Of a DNA stretch of 64,000 nt, positions 1 to 10,258 are shown piece after piece (position 1 is the stretch's first letter; the number at the start of each line of letters is the position of its first letter). The stretch comes from Marinobacter fonticola (GTDB lineage Bacteria; Pseudomonadota; Gammaproteobacteria; Pseudomonadales; Oleiphilaceae). Both the position numbers and the translations under genes were made by a program. Location of the stretch: contig NZ_CP043042.1 of the NCBI RefSeq assembly GCF_008122265.1, forward strand, positions 2,976,001-3,040,000. The letters run 5' to 3'. The notes beneath the pieces are model-generated. The model did not search any database. It had not been told where the DNA came from and saw only the letters and a program-made list of their open reading frames with translations.

Positions 1-1089
1 CAGCGTGACGATCAGACGGGACCCTGTGGAGCCTACCGGATGGCCTTGGGCGCAGGCGCCACCGTGAATATTTACCTTTTCCGGATCCAGCGCCAGCTCC
101 CGGATGGGCATCATAGCCACCATGGCGAAGGCTTCGTTGATCTCGAACAGATCCACATCGTCCTTGGCCCAGCCAGCCTTCTCAAACAACGTCTTAATGG
201 CGCCCACCGGTGCGCAGGTGAATTCCGACGGGTGCTGGGAGTGGCTGGCGTGGGCAACGATACGCGCCATCGGTTTGAGTCCACGGCGCTCGGCTTCGCT
301 TTCGCGCATCAAAACCAAGGCAGAGGCGCCATCGGATATCGACGACGCATTGGCGGCGGTGACCGTACCGTCCTTCTTGAAGGCCGGGCGCAACGTCGGA
401 ATCTTCTCCAAGTTAGCCGTCAACGGCTGCTCGTCATCCTCAACGATCGATTCGCCCTTACGGGATGTCACCGTGACCGGGACGATTTCCTCTTTTAAAA
501 GGCCCGCCTTGATGGCCTTCTGGGCGCGCTTGAGCGAATTAATGGCGTAGTCGTCCATCTCCTCGCGGGTATAGCCCTTCTTATCGGCCATATCCTGTGC
601 GAAAGCCCCCATCAACCGGCCGGTTTCTGCATCCTCAAGGCCATCCAGGAACATGTGATCCTGCGGCGCCTGGCCAGGCCCCATGCGATAGCCTTGGCGC
701 GCGCCCAACAGCACGTACGGGGCGTTGGACATGCTTTCCATGCCGCCAGCCACCATAATCTCGTTGGTACCCGCTTTGATCAGGTCGTGAGCCATCATGG
801 CTGCCTTCATACCGGAACCACATAGCTTGTTTATCGTGGTGGCGCCGGTGCTGTCCGGCAACCCAGCCTGGCGCATAGCCTGACGCGCGGGCCCCTGCTT
901 GAGCCCCGCTGGCAGCACGTTACCCATGATGACTTCCTGGACGTCTTCCGGCTTTAGCGAAGCGCGGCGCACAGCCTCGGCGATAGTAATCGCTCCAAGC
1001 TCCACGGCACTGACACTACCTAAGCTTCCCTGGAAACCGCCCATCGGCGTACGGGCGCCGCTCACAATTACAACGTTGTCGTGGCTCAT
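1..1089 (-). CDS. Acetyl-CoA C-acetyltransferase (thiolase), 3' end outside the window
   Basis: Thiolase of the acetyl-CoA acetyltransferase type, which condenses or cleaves acyl-CoA and acetyl-CoA in beta-oxidation or acetoacetyl-CoA metabolism. I translated 363 codons from ATG 1089, which is preceded by a good GAGGAA ribosome site. The N-terminus has the family pattern VIVSGARTPMGGFQGSL. The nucleophilic cysteine is about residue 90 in INKLCGSGMKA, EINEAFA follows, and the HGGACAQGHPVGSTGSR block with the active-site histidine lies at the window edge. About 30 residues with the second catalytic cysteine lie beyond position 1, so the gene is cut by the window and not broken. No partner beta-oxidation gene is next to it; zapE follows upstream on the same strand. 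Family is certain, substrate range is not. Confidence 0.93.
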   Translation of the reverse strand, partial: MSHDNVVIVSGARTPMGGFQGSLGSVSAVELGAITIAEAVRRASLKPEDVQEVIMGNVLPAGLKQGPARQAMRQAGLPDSTGATTINKLCGSGMKAAMMAHDLIKAGTNEIMVAGGMESMSNAPYVLLGARQGYRMGPGQAPQDHMFLDGLEDAETGRLMGAFAQDMADKKGYTREEMDDYAINSLKRAQKAIKAGLLKEEIVPVTVTSRKGESIVEDDEQPLTANLEKIPTLRPAFKKDGTVTAANASSISDGASALVLMRESEAERRGLKPMARIVAHASHSQHPSEFTCAPVGAIKTLFEKAGWAKDDVDLFEINEAFAMVAMMPIRELALDPEKVNIHGGACAQGHPVGSTGSRLIVTL

Positions 1090-1225
1090 TTTAATTCCTC
1101 ATCAGTGAGTCAAGCTTGAAGTCCACCTGCGCGGCCCCCACCACAGGCAACCCCTCCACAGGTAACCTGTCCGGCGGTTGTGCTGACGCCTTATGGTTTG
1201 TGTTGCTGTCTAGGGTTGGTACCTG

Positions 1226-2323
1226 TCAGGGCTTATGCGGGGCTTCGAGGTACTCGTGCGACTGCATTTCCAGCAGTCGGGACTCGGTTCGCTCGAATTC
1301 GAAATTCAACCGCCCACCCGCATAGAGTTCGTGGATCGGTGCGGCGGCCGACATGATGACCTTGACATTACGGTCGTAGAACTCGTCCACCATATTGACA
1401 AAGCGTCTGGCCTGGTCGTCTTTGTCGCCGCCGAGCACCGGTACATTGCTGATAATAATGGCGTGAAACTCACGGGCCAGTTCGATGTAGTCGTTCTGAC
1501 TACGCGGCCCATCGCACAGGGCGTCAAAATCGAACCAGACCACATCTTCGCAGTGGGCCAACGCCCGTATCTTGCGGCCGTTGATCTCCAGTTCCAGCGA
1601 GTCCCTGACGCACTCGACTGCCAGGCTGTCGAAACTGCGCCGCAAGCTGGCATCCGCCGAGGACCCCAGGGGCGTGTGAAAAAGCTCCGCCTGCTCCAGC
1701 GTCCGCAGCCGGTAATCCACGCCGCCGTCGACATTAACCACATCCGTATATCTCTTGACCAGATCGATGGCCGGCAGGAAGCGCGCCCGTTGTAACCCAT
1801 TTTTGTAAAGACCGTCGGGCACGATGTTCGAGGTGCAAACGAGCGTCACCCCGCGGTCGAACAGCGTATCGAGCAAGGTCGCCAGAATCATGGCGTCCCC
1901 GATATCGGACACGAAAAATTCGTCGAAACAGATGACGGCAGCCTCTTCGGCAAAGCGCTGCCCGACGGTTTCCAGCGGATTCTTAGTACCCTTAAGCGAT
2001 TTAAGCTCGTTGTGTACCCGCTGCATAAAGCGGTGGAAATGGACCCGCATCTTGCGCTCGAACGGCAGCGACTCGTAGAACGTGTCCATCAGATAGGTCT
2101 TGCCACGCCCGACACCGCCCCAGAAATAGAGGCCCTTGACCGGCTCCTCGCGACCGCCACTGAGCTTGCGCCGGAGACGGTTGAAGGTCTTCTGGCGCTG
2201 CCTTTCAGATTCAACGAGTTTGTCGTACAGTGCCTGGAGACGCTTGACGGCATCTTCCTGCGCGGCGTCTTTTTCGAAGCCGTCTTTCTGGAGGTCTTGC
2301 TGATATCGTTCCCAAGGGGTCAT
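1226..2323 (-). CDS. zapE: Cell division protein ZapE (AFG1-like ATPase)
   Basis: ZapE is a cytoplasmic P-loop ATPase of the AFG1/LACE1 family that acts at the Z-ring in late division. The 365-residue product has Walker A GGVGRGKT at about residues 69-76 and Walker B ICFDE at about 131-135, followed by FFVSDIGDAM. Length is normal for the family. I start it at ATG 2323 (MTPWERYQ); an in-frame GTG at 2341 also exists, but the purine-rich stretch between the two (GAGGCAAGAG) looks like the ribosome site for the ATG. Its 5' leader carries an unusual 15-bp tandem repeat (2351-2474), and an 11-nt block AAGAGTACCGC is duplicated just before the ATG. The neighbour zapG (YhcB) is also an envelope/division gene and is transcribed the other way. 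Confidence 0.95.
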   Translation of the reverse strand: MTPWERYQQDLQKDGFEKDAAQEDAVKRLQALYDKLVESERQRQKTFNRLRRKLSGGREEPVKGLYFWGGVGRGKTYLMDTFYESLPFERKMRVHFHRFMQRVHNELKSLKGTKNPLETVGQRFAEEAAVICFDEFFVSDIGDAMILATLLDTLFDRGVTLVCTSNIVPDGLYKNGLQRARFLPAIDLVKRYTDVVNVDGGVDYRLRTLEQAELFHTPLGSSADASLRRSFDSLAVECVRDSLELEINGRKIRALAHCEDVVWFDFDALCDGPRSQNDYIELAREFHAIIISNVPVLGGDKDDQARRFVNMVDEFYDRNVKVIMSAAAPIHELYAGGRLNFEFERTESRLLEMQSHEYLEAPHKP

Positions 2324-2821
2324 GCGGTACTCTTGCCTCACGCGTGCGGTACTCTTAATCTCGATACGGCTAATCTCGATACTGTTAATCTCGACACCGT
2401 TTTTTATCTCGACGCTTTTTATCTCGACGCTTTTTATCTCGACGCTTTTTATCTCGACGCCTTTTTATTTCGACATTCTCAATTTCGCTCAATGGAGTAG
2501 TCAATCTCACTGACGGAGCCGTTTTTATGATCGGTGGCGCTGTTTTAATCGGTGACGCTATAAGCCTCAGTCGATGAATAGCCTTACTCGATGCGACCTG
2601 ACCAATAAGGCGCCGTATTGTCGCTGATTTCGTCTTTTTTCTCCATGATGTGAATAGATGCACAGCAAGTCTTGTGAGCCCTTGCTGGCGAAGGTTTGAC
2701 CTATTCGATATCAATGCCGGGTCTATTCGACGATAGGAGTACGATCAGGCATGGGCGTTCCGCGGGTCAGACGGTATACTCGGACAACCACGTCATTTTT
2801 GAATTCAGGGCCAGGAACAGT
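2324..2821. other. Divergent zapE-zapG intergenic region
   Basis: About 500 bp without a convincing gene. It holds the leader repeats of zapE (2351-2474), a looser set of similar TTTTTAT/GGTGACGCT blocks near 2517-2562, and a pair of CTATTCGA repeats near 2702 and 2729 close to zapG. Promoters for both genes must lie here, but I could not assign -35/-10 boxes with confidence. Overlapping open frames in this region translate to low-complexity peptides and look like by-products of the repeats. Confidence 0.6.
2351..2474. repeat. 15-bp tandem repeat array in the zapE leader
   Basis: Four perfect copies of TTTTTATCTCGACGC run from 2401 to 2460. Upstream (2351-2395) are three diverged 15-bp units of the form nnnnTTAATCTCGAT/C, and a further variant unit ends at 2474. 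The array is therefore about eight units long with nearly constant 15-bp period and a gradient of divergence. It ends about 28 bp upstream of the zapE ATG, so on the minus strand it lies in the likely 5' untranslated leader. There are no unique spacers, so this is a minisatellite and not a CRISPR array. Confidence 0.93.
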
Positions 2822-3268
2822 ATGACCAAACTCATTCTCATTGCTTTAGCGACACTCGTCATCGGGCTCATCGTCGGCGTCCTGATCGGGCGCTCGGGCC
2901 AGAGCACTAGCCTGCGCCAGCGCCGCCTGGAACAGCAGATCGACGAGTTGCGTAGCGAGTACACCCGCTATCAGGCCCAGGTCAACGAGCACTTCATGGA
3001 ATCCGCGCACATGATGCGTCGGCTGAACGATGTGTACCGGGATGTTAGCCAGCATATGGCGCGCGGTGCCAACCGGCTATGTCACGATGAAGAGTGGCTG
3101 GACGAACTGAATAGTAAGGATGAAACCGCTCGGCTCGACCGCAAGAAGGATAGCGGCTTCGAGCCGCCCCGGGATTATGCGCCGAAGAGCGACCCCAAAG
3201 AGAAAGGCACGCTGGCTGAGGACTATGGTCTCAAGGAAAACAGCGTTGAGGAGAAGAACAAGGCCTGA
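2822..3268 (+). CDS. zapG: ZapG/YhcB family membrane-anchored cell-envelope protein (DUF1043)
   Basis: A 148-residue protein with one N-terminal membrane helix (about residues 2-22, LILIALATLVIGLIVGVLIG), then a charged coiled-coil segment (LEQQIDELRSEYTRYQAQVNEHFMESAHMMRRLNDVYRDVSQHMARGA), then a hydrophilic, probably disordered tail. This is the YhcB/ZapG architecture, an inner-membrane protein linked to divisome and envelope synthesis. The start at ATG 2822 is chosen because AGGA lies 6 nt upstream and the helix begins directly after it; an upstream in-frame start would add 42 unlikely residues. Divergent from zapE, with which it is functionally linked. Confidence 0.88.
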   Translation: MTKLILIALATLVIGLIVGVLIGRSGQSTSLRQRRLEQQIDELRSEYTRYQAQVNEHFMESAHMMRRLNDVYRDVSQHMARGANRLCHDEEWLDELNSKDETARLDRKKDSGFEPPRDYAPKSDPKEKGTLAEDYGLKENSVEEKNKA

Positions 3269-3279
3269 GAGGGTCGAAT

Positions 3280-3332
3280 GTAGTTGCTGTGAGCAGCTAC
3301 TCTGTCGGAGCAGCCTCTGGGGCTGCTTCGAC
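3280..3332 (+). terminator. Two consecutive hairpins after zapG
   Basis: Stem one pairs GTAGTTGCT (3280-3288) with AGCAGCTAC (3292-3300). Stem two pairs GTCGGAGCAGCC (from 3304) with GGGCTGCTTCGAC (to 3332). Both lie just after the zapG stop codon and before the convergent Nif3-family gene. No long T tract follows, so termination is plausible but not certain. The opening motif GTCGAATGTAG recurs after gatB. Confidence 0.5.
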
Positions 3333-3436
3333 GTGGCTTGTTATAAATGTATTACCCTAATGCATTGAGAAAATAACGGAATAAAAGAGTGTTGCAAAAA
3401 AGGGCGGTACAGCCCTCTTCCCAACGCACTACCCTC

Positions 3437-4198
3437 TCAAACCGGATTATCGATATCGATAAACCGATGCTCGATAGCCAGCTCCTGCGCCAGACGCTCC
3501 CCTACCGCCTGGACCCCATAGCGTTCGGTAGCATGATGCCCAGCTGAGAAATAATGGATGCCGCATTCACGCGCGGTATGAACCGTAGGTTCGGAAATTT
3601 CGCCACTGATGAATGCATCGGCGCCCGCCTCGATAGCTTGAGTAATAAAGCCCTGCGCTGCCCCCGTACACCAAGCTACCCGTCGTATCTCCGGACGTCC
3701 CTCGCCGACATGAAGCGGACGGCGTGCCAGGCGCTCTTCCAACAGTCCTGAGAAACCCTCAACCGGCATCGCCGATGACAGCTCTCCCATCCAAACCAAG
3801 CCACCCTCCGGTTGCAGCGGTTTGGCATTCTGGATACCCAGCCGGTCCGCCAGCTGCCGGTTGTTGCCCAACTCGGCATGAGCGTCAAGCGGCAGGTGGT
3901 AAGCCAGCAGACTGATATCGTGGGCTAGCAGTGTTTGCAGGCGGCGTTTTTTCATTCCCTGAATACGCTGGTCTTCACCCTTCCAGAAGTAGCCGTGATG
4001 AACCAGGAGCAGGTCTGCGTCCGCGTCCATAGCGGCTTCAATAAAGGCCTGCGAGGCAGTGACACCACTGACGATACGGCGCACCTCGGATTTGCCTTCA
4101 ACCTGGAGTCCGTTGGGACAGTAATCCTGGAAGCGCCCCGGCTCCAGCCACTGTTCAACGCGGCGAACGATTTCATCGCGAGTTACGGTTGCTGTCAT
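3437..4198 (-). CDS. Nif3-like dinuclear metal center protein (YbgI family)
   Basis: Nif3/YbgI family protein, 253 residues, often annotated as GTP cyclohydrolase 1 type 2 homolog; the physiological role is unsettled. Metal-ligand motifs are visible: LLVHHGYFWKGE near residues 63-75 and HLPLDAH near residue 103, with a late SAGHHATERYG block supplying further histidine/glutamate ligands. The N-terminal DYCPNGLQVEG motif is also typical. It begins about 20 bp after the hisC stop and probably ends the minus-strand his operon. In Pseudomonas, as I recall, a periplasmic protease gene (algW) sits between hisC and this gene; here there is no room for it. Confidence 0.9.
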   Translation of the reverse strand: MTATVTRDEIVRRVEQWLEPGRFQDYCPNGLQVEGKSEVRRIVSGVTASQAFIEAAMDADADLLLVHHGYFWKGEDQRIQGMKKRRLQTLLAHDISLLAYHLPLDAHAELGNNRQLADRLGIQNAKPLQPEGGLVWMGELSSAMPVEGFSGLLEERLARRPLHVGEGRPEIRRVAWCTGAAQGFITQAIEAGADAFISGEISEPTVHTARECGIHYFSAGHHATERYGVQAVGERLAQELAIEHRFIDIDNPV

Positions 4199-4219
4199 TG
4201 GGTTGTCCTCCCGATACGA

Positions 4220-5284
4220 TCAACTTGCTTCGACGATACCGGGCAGCGCCGCTAAAAGGGCGTCATTCTGGTCGGTCGAGCCAATCGTGATCCTCAGAAA
4301 ATTTTCGATGCGCGGTTTATTGAAGTGTCGCACGATGATGCTGCGTTCGCGCAAGGCGGCAGCGATATCGGCTCCGGCGTGGAGCGGGTGGCGGGTCAAT
4401 ACAAAATTTGCCACGGATGGCAGCACCTCGAAGCCCAATGACGCCAGCCCCTGTGTGACGCGCTGCCTCTCGCGGACAACATAGTCCGTCGCTTGGCGGA
4501 AGTATGCCTCGTCGTCATAGGCGGCAACCGCGCCGACAATAGCCAGGCGATCCAGCGGATAGGAGTTGAAGCTGTTTTTGACCCGCTCCAGCGCCTCGAT
4601 CAGATCGGTATGGCCAATCGCAAAACCCACACGCAGCCCGGCCAGCGAACGCGATTTGGATAGCGTTTGCGTCACAAGCAGGTTGGGATAACGATCAACC
4701 AGCTGGATGGCGGATTCACCGCCGAAATCGACATAGGCCTCGTCGATCACGACAGGCACATCCGGGTTCTGGGTCACGATCTTCTCGATGTCGCCCAGAG
4801 ACATCAGGCGCCCCGTCGGCGCGTTGGGGTTGGGGAAAATAATACCGCCACAATCGCTAGTATAGTCTTCCGGCCGAACCGCAAACTGCTCGTCCAGCGG
4901 TACCAAGCGGGACTCAATGCTGTAGAGCCCGCAATATACCGGGTAAAAACTGTAGGTGATGTCCGGGAACAGCACCGGCTTGCCATGCTGGAACAGACCG
5001 TAAAAGATGTGCGCCAGCACTTCGTCCGATCCGTTGCCCACGAACACCTGCTCGGGGGTGACACCGTGATAGTCTGCCAGTTTCTGCTTCAAGGCATCGG
5101 CATTGGGATCTGGATAGAGGCGAAGACTGTCGGCCACTTCCAACTGGATGGCTTCGATAACCCGTGGCGAAGGCCCCCAGGGATGCTCATTGGTGTTCAG
5201 CTTTATAAGATCAGGCAGCTTGGGCTGTTCCCCCGGCACGTAAGGCACCAGATCGTTGACCAGCGGACTCCAGAAACGGCTCAT
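4220..5284 (-). CDS. hisC: Histidinol-phosphate aminotransferase
   Basis: HisC is a PLP-dependent fold-type I aminotransferase that converts imidazole acetol phosphate and glutamate to histidinol phosphate in histidine synthesis. The 354-residue product shows [12 protein letters not shown] at the N-terminus, [17 protein letters not shown] with the PLP-binding aspartate, and [14 protein letters not shown] with the Schiff-base lysine at about residue 210. I start at ATG 5284 because GAGGAG lies 5 nt upstream; the GTG six bases earlier overlaps that ribosome site. It follows hisD by about 27 bp, so the two are surely cotranscribed. Confidence 0.97.
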   Translation of the reverse strand: MSRFWSPLVNDLVPYVPGEQPKLPDLIKLNTNEHPWGPSPRVIEAIQLEVADSLRLYPDPNADALKQKLADYHGVTPEQVFVGNGSDEVLAHIFYGLFQHGKPVLFPDITYSFYPVYCGLYSIESRLVPLDEQFAVRPEDYTSDCGGIIFPNPNAPTGRLMSLGDIEKIVTQNPDVPVVIDEAYVDFGGESAIQLVDRYPNLLVTQTLSKSRSLAGLRVGFAIGHTDLIEALERVKNSFNSYPLDRLAIVGAVAAYDDEAYFRQATDYVVRERQRVTQGLASLGFEVLPSVANFVLTRHPLHAGADIAAALRERSIIVRHFNKPRIENFLRITIGSTDQNDALLAALPGIVEAS

Positions 5285-5311
5285 ATTCACTCCTCGGCAG
5301 ATCGTTCCGAC

Positions 5312-6619
5312 TTAGGACTTCACCCGGTATTCCGCTGACCGGGCGTGGGCCGTCAGCCCCTCGCCTCGCGCCAATACCGACGCCACCCGCCCCATGCGGT
5401 CCGCACCTTCGGCGGAGAAACCGATGATCGAGGAACGTTTCTGAAAATCGTATACCCCAAGCGGCGAGGAAAATCTCGCAGTACCAGAGGTGGGGAGCAC
5501 GTGGTTCGGACCGGCGCAGTAATCCCCCAGCGCCTCGGCGGTGAAGCGCCCCATGAAGATGGCGCCAGCGTGGCGGATCGACGGTAGCAACGCCTCTGGA
5601 TCGGCAATGGAGAGCTCAAGGTGCTCGGGCGCGATCCGATTGCTGACCACCGCCGCCTCGTCCAAATCTTTTACGTGGATCAGCGCTGCCCGGTCGGAGA
5701 TGGATGTCGCGATAATCTCGGCTCGCTCCAGAGTCGGCAGGAGTTTGCGGATGCTCGCTTCGACCTGGTCCAGAAAATCGCCATCGGGACTGACCAGAAT
5801 GGATTGAGCCTGCTCATCGTGCTCAGCCTGCGAGAACAAATCCATGGCAATCCAGTCCGGATCCGTCTGGCCATCGCAGATCACCAGAATTTCGGACGGA
5901 CCGGCAATCATGTCGATGCCAACGGTCCCGAAGACCTCGCGTTTGGCTGTGGCGACGAAGATATTGCCCGGCCCCACGATCTTGTCCACCTTGGGCACGG
6001 TCTCGGTTCCATAGGCCAGAGCGCCCACGGCCTGAGCCCCACCCAGCGTGAAAACACGGTCGACACCGGCGATGCAGGCCGCCGCGAGCACCAACTCGTT
6101 AACGGTGCCCCCGGGCGTCGGCACTACCATCACCACCTCGCCGACGCCGGCCACCTTGGCCGGAATAGCATTCATCAATACCGACGACGGATAAGCCGCC
6201 TTTCCGCCTGGAACATAAAGCCCCGCGCGGTCCAAGGGCGTCACCTTCTGGCCCAGGACCGTGCCATCGTCCTCCTCGTACCGCCAGGAGGCGGCATTCT
6301 GACGCTCGTGGTAACCACGGATTCGTTCTGCGGCCGTTTCCAGGGCCTCCCGCTGCTCTGCCGGAATCGTGTCCAAGGCTTCTTGCATACGATGGGCTGA
6401 AATTTCCAGTTCCGAGACGCTATCAGCATGGACCTGATCGAAACGCGCGGTAAACTCCAGCAGCGCGGCATCGCCGCGGGTTTTCACGGAATGGAGGATA
6501 TGACGGACCGACTCGTTCACCTGATGATCGACACTATCCTCCCACGCCAGCAGACGGTCGAGGGTGGTATCGAAATCCGCATCTGACGCGGACAGGCGCT
6601 TCACGGTTACCTCAGTCAT
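5312..6619 (-). CDS. hisD: Histidinol dehydrogenase
   Basis: HisD oxidises L-histidinol to histidine in two NAD-dependent steps using a bound zinc. The 435-residue protein has the expected [16 protein letters not shown] and [10 protein letters not shown] motifs, [13 protein letters not shown] with zinc ligands, APEHLEL with the catalytic Glu/His pair, and [18 protein letters not shown] near the C-terminus. Start at ATG 6619, preceded by GAGAGGA; the open frame extends 33 codons further upstream without a better site. It lies between hisG and hisC in the same orientation, the usual gammaproteobacterial split his arrangement beside murA. Confidence 0.97.
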   Translation of the reverse strand: MTEVTVKRLSASDADFDTTLDRLLAWEDSVDHQVNESVRHILHSVKTRGDAALLEFTARFDQVHADSVSELEISAHRMQEALDTIPAEQREALETAAERIRGYHERQNAASWRYEEDDGTVLGQKVTPLDRAGLYVPGGKAAYPSSVLMNAIPAKVAGVGEVVMVVPTPGGTVNELVLAAACIAGVDRVFTLGGAQAVGALAYGTETVPKVDKIVGPGNIFVATAKREVFGTVGIDMIAGPSEILVICDGQTDPDWIAMDLFSQAEHDEQAQSILVSPDGDFLDQVEASIRKLLPTLERAEIIATSISDRAALIHVKDLDEAAVVSNRIAPEHLELSIADPEALLPSIRHAGAIFMGRFTAEALGDYCAGPNHVLPTSGTARFSSPLGVYDFQKRSSIIGFSAEGADRMGRVASVLARGEGLTAHARSAEYRVKS

Positions 6620-6674
6620 AGCACATCCTCTCGGGATACGAACAAAGCGGGATTCTGGTGGGTGGTGTAGAGAA

Positions 6675-7319
6675 TCAGTCGTTGCGACGCCGATCCACAG
6701 CTGCACCCAGTTGTTCAATAATAGGGTGTAGGCCCCGGTGTTTCATCTTCATCGAGGCCCGGTTGGCAATCAGGCGCGTGCTGATATGGGTGATTAACTC
6801 GCGCGGTTCAAGACCGTTGGCCTTGAGTGTATTGCCGGTGTCGACGATATCAACGATCTCGTCGGCCAGATTCAGGATGGGGGCCAGCTCCATCGCACCA
6901 TAGAGCTTGATGATGTCTGCCTGGCGACCTTGGGAGGCATAGTACCGGCGCGCCAGGTTGACGAACTTGGTAGCCACACGGACACGGCCCTGGGGTGGAT
7001 TCACCCCGACCTGCCCAGCCGTCATCAGCCTACAGCGTGCGATATTCAGATCCAGCGGCTCATAGAGGCCCGCGCCTCCGTGCTCCATGAGCACGTCCTT
7101 ACCGGTGACCCCCAGGTCGGCGCCGCCATACTGGACGTACGTCGGCACATCCGTGGCCCGGATGACCAGCAGGCGGACATTGGGATCGGTGGTGGGGAAT
7201 ACCAATTTACGCGAGCGGTCGATGTCGTCGACCGGCTCGATGCCCGCCTCAGCCAGCAGCGGCAGCGTCTCCTTGAGAATACGTCCCTTGGAGAGGGCGA
7301 TGGTGATACTGTCGGTCAT
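6675..7319 (-). CDS. hisG: ATP phosphoribosyltransferase catalytic subunit, short form
   Basis: Short-form HisG (214 residues from ATG 7319), which carries out the first step of histidine synthesis, joining ATP and PRPP, and works with the regulatory subunit HisZ, not present here. Motifs seen are [30 protein letters not shown], and [11 protein letters not shown] for PRPP binding. The start is ambiguous in an unusual way: an 18-bp unit carrying a start codon is repeated, giving in-frame starts at 7319 (ATG), 7337 (ATG) and 7355 (GTG), so the longest reading begins [13 protein letters not shown]. The family N-terminus fits the 7319 start. No strong ribosome site is visible before any of them. 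Confidence 0.95.
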   Translation of the reverse strand: MTDSITIALSKGRILKETLPLLAEAGIEPVDDIDRSRKLVFPTTDPNVRLLVIRATDVPTYVQYGGADLGVTGKDVLMEHGGAGLYEPLDLNIARCRLMTAGQVGVNPPQGRVRVATKFVNLARRYYASQGRQADIIKLYGAMELAPILNLADEIVDIVDTGNTLKANGLEPRELITHISTRLIANRASMKMKHRGLHPIIEQLGAAVDRRRND

Positions 7320-7373
7320 CGTATTTTCAACGGTCATCGTATTTTCAACAGTCACAGTATGTTCAACAGTTAC
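7320..7373 (-). repeat. Three 18-bp tandem units over the hisG start
   Basis: Reading the minus strand toward hisG, units at 7356-7373, 7338-7355 and 7320-7337 follow one another with consensus (A/G)TGAC(T/C)GTTGAAAATAC(G). The inner two are nearly identical, the outer one has a few changes and has GTA where the others have a start codon. The effect is to offer up to three in-frame initiation codons before the conserved HisG sequence, or, if the inner one is used, a repeat-bearing leader. Confidence 0.9.
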
Positions 7374-7421
7374 AGCACATCCGAATCGTATGTCTAAAAC
7401 AGTACGTTCAAATTCCCGGGA

Positions 7422-8759
<1,338 letters not shown>

Positions 8760-8819
8760 TCAGGCCCAGCGGGAGCGCTTTCGAGCCTCGCGGGCACACG
8801 CTTCTACCCCTAGCTCTGC

Positions 8820-9065
8820 TTATTGTCCCTGGCGGGCGGCCCACTGTGCGGGCGTAAAAGCCTTGATTGTCAGCGCGTGGATCGTCCCCTCGGACAGCTG
8901 CTCGTTAAGCGCACCGTAAATCAGTTGCTGCTTCTTAACGGGCGACATGCCTTCGAATCGCTCACCCACAGCCACCACCAAATAGTGGTTACCGTCGTTC
9001 TGGACCTGGATTTCACAATCGGGAAGCTGTTCACGGACCAGTTTTGCAACGTCCTCCGCCTGCAT
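8820..9065 (-). CDS. ibaG: BolA family protein IbaG
   Basis: An 81-residue BolA-like protein. BolA proteins work with monothiol glutaredoxins in iron-sulfur cluster handling; IbaG (YrbA) is the paralogue encoded beside murA and mla in Enterobacteria and Pseudomonads. The class II KH-like fold is suggested by VREQLPDCEIQVQNDGNHYLVVAVGERFEGMSPVKKQQLIYGALNEQLSEGTIHALTIKAFTP, including the conserved FEG and HALTI(K)AFTP blocks. Start ATG 9065 has AAGAGGT at the right distance. An upstream in-frame extension of 29 codons has no family similarity. Confidence 0.93.
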   Translation of the reverse strand: MQAEDVAKLVREQLPDCEIQVQNDGNHYLVVAVGERFEGMSPVKKQQLIYGALNEQLSEGTIHALTIKAFTPAQWAARQGQ

Positions 9066-9216
9066 GGTTACCTCTTTATTTACTGGAGTACGGGCCGCAA
9101 CCCGGCAGCCCAGTCGGAAGTCATTGGCCCCTGACCTATCGTTCAGAGGCAAGATAGACGCGGAATTGTATCGAATTACGGGGGCGGGCTAAACAATAGA
9201 TAGTCAATGGCCTCAA

Positions 9217-9537
9217 TCAGGCGGGCGCCAGACCGAGATAATCAGCCACCCGACTCATTCGAGCCAAGTCGTAGAGACGCTCGTGGGCGCCTTTAAACTG
9301 AAGGTCGACCTTGCACTTCAGTGCTTCGCGCTTCCAGCACAGCATGAGCGAAAGAACGACGCTACTGGCATTTTCCAGGCCGGCGATATCCATTTCGCAG
9401 TCCCCGCCCGAGAGCTCACCGAGCAGCGCCTCGCCCTGTTTGCGCACGGCACGGACATCGCGCTCAACAAGGGTACCGGACAGACGCAAGCATCCGGCCG
9501 AGTCTTTTTCGACCCTGGCCGGTGCAGGGGTGGTCAC
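9217..9537 (-). CDS. mlaB: STAS-domain protein MlaB
   Basis: MlaB is the small STAS-domain subunit of the inner-membrane MlaFEDB ABC complex, which moves phospholipids to maintain outer-membrane asymmetry. The 106-residue product has the STAS-like CEMDIAGLENASSVVLSLMLCWKREA segment. The GTG start at 9537 overlaps the mlaC stop codon by 4 nt (GTGA), so translational coupling is expected. It ends the mla block, with ibaG next. Identification rests on the domain plus operon position; by itself the sequence is only weakly diagnostic. Confidence 0.9.
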   Translation of the reverse strand: MTTPAPARVEKDSAGCLRLSGTLVERDVRAVRKQGEALLGELSGGDCEMDIAGLENASSVVLSLMLCWKREALKCKVDLQFKGAHERLYDLARMSRVADYLGLAPA

Positions 9538-10184
9538 GACTTCTCCGCCTCTTCATCGAGATTGAAATCCTTGACGCTGTCGGTCCACCCATTGATGACC
9601 GCTTGTACGTCGTTCCGGTTTTCTTCCATTTCCTGAGCAAACCGGTCGCGGAACGCCAGACCGATGTTGACCCCTTCGATGATGACGTTCTCCATCATCC
9701 ATTGGCCGCTGTCGTTCTTAAACATGGAGTAGGTGACCGGGTAACGGTTGCCGGACGCCGTATTGACCTGCATCTGGACCGACGCGCGATCGCTATTGCT
9801 GGCATTGATCGTGGCTTCCTGCACATTAATCGTGAATTTGTCCGCGTCCACCAACGCCTTGGCATAACTATCGAACAGGCTGCGCTTAAACTTTTCGACA
9901 AAGGCGTCCCGTTGCTCAGGGGAAGCCTGCCGCGCATACCGGCCCATCACGCGGGCTGCGATTCGACGGAAGTCGACAAAATTCTGCAAGGACTGATCCA
10001 TTTCCTTGTAAAAGGCCTGCTGATCCTTGCTGTACAGCGAACGGTTGTCGTTCAACTGCTGCACCAACTCCTGCGTATTTTTCTCGACATACTGCCTCAG
10101 ATCCTCATCCGCCACCGCCGGCGTACCGACGACGATGGATGCCAAGACCACCATTCCGATCCAGAATTGCTGGACTGCCTTCAT
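9534..10184 (-). CDS. mlaC: Periplasmic phospholipid-binding protein MlaC
   Basis: MlaC shuttles phospholipids across the periplasm between the outer-membrane MlaA complex and MlaFEDB. The 216-residue protein begins with a signal peptide (MKAVQQFWIGMVVLASIVVGTPAVADED; cleavage probably after AVA) and continues with the Tol-Tol-Ttg2D family pattern, for example FRRIAARVMGRYARQASPEQRDAFVEKFKRSLFDSYAKAL and SMFKNDSGQWMMENVIIEGVNIGLAFRDRF. Start ATG 10184 has AGGAG 6 nt upstream; a start six codons earlier is less likely. Confidence 0.96.
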   Translation of the reverse strand: MKAVQQFWIGMVVLASIVVGTPAVADEDLRQYVEKNTQELVQQLNDNRSLYSKDQQAFYKEMDQSLQNFVDFRRIAARVMGRYARQASPEQRDAFVEKFKRSLFDSYAKALVDADKFTINVQEATINASNSDRASVQMQVNTASGNRYPVTYSMFKNDSGQWMMENVIIEGVNIGLAFRDRFAQEMEENRNDVQAVINGWTDSVKDFNLDEEAEKS

Positions 10185-10258
10185 AATATGCTCCTGACTC
10201 ACTTTAAACCGGCACTGTACACGGTCGTTACCAACCCGGCCTTTCCCAATCCTGCAGG

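Noticed and set aside
1..1089. Thiolase as a truncated pseudogene
   Set aside because: The frame is open to the window edge and all visible motifs are intact; only the window boundary cuts it.
2351..2474. Regular direct repeats that could suggest a CRISPR array
   Set aside because: Units are 15 bp and directly adjacent with no unique spacers; there are no cas genes nearby.
2385..2714. Minus-strand open frame with a lysine/arginine-rich RRDKK repeat tail
   Set aside because: The peptide repeat is a translation of the 15-bp DNA array; no ribosome site or homology, and it overlaps the leader of zapE.
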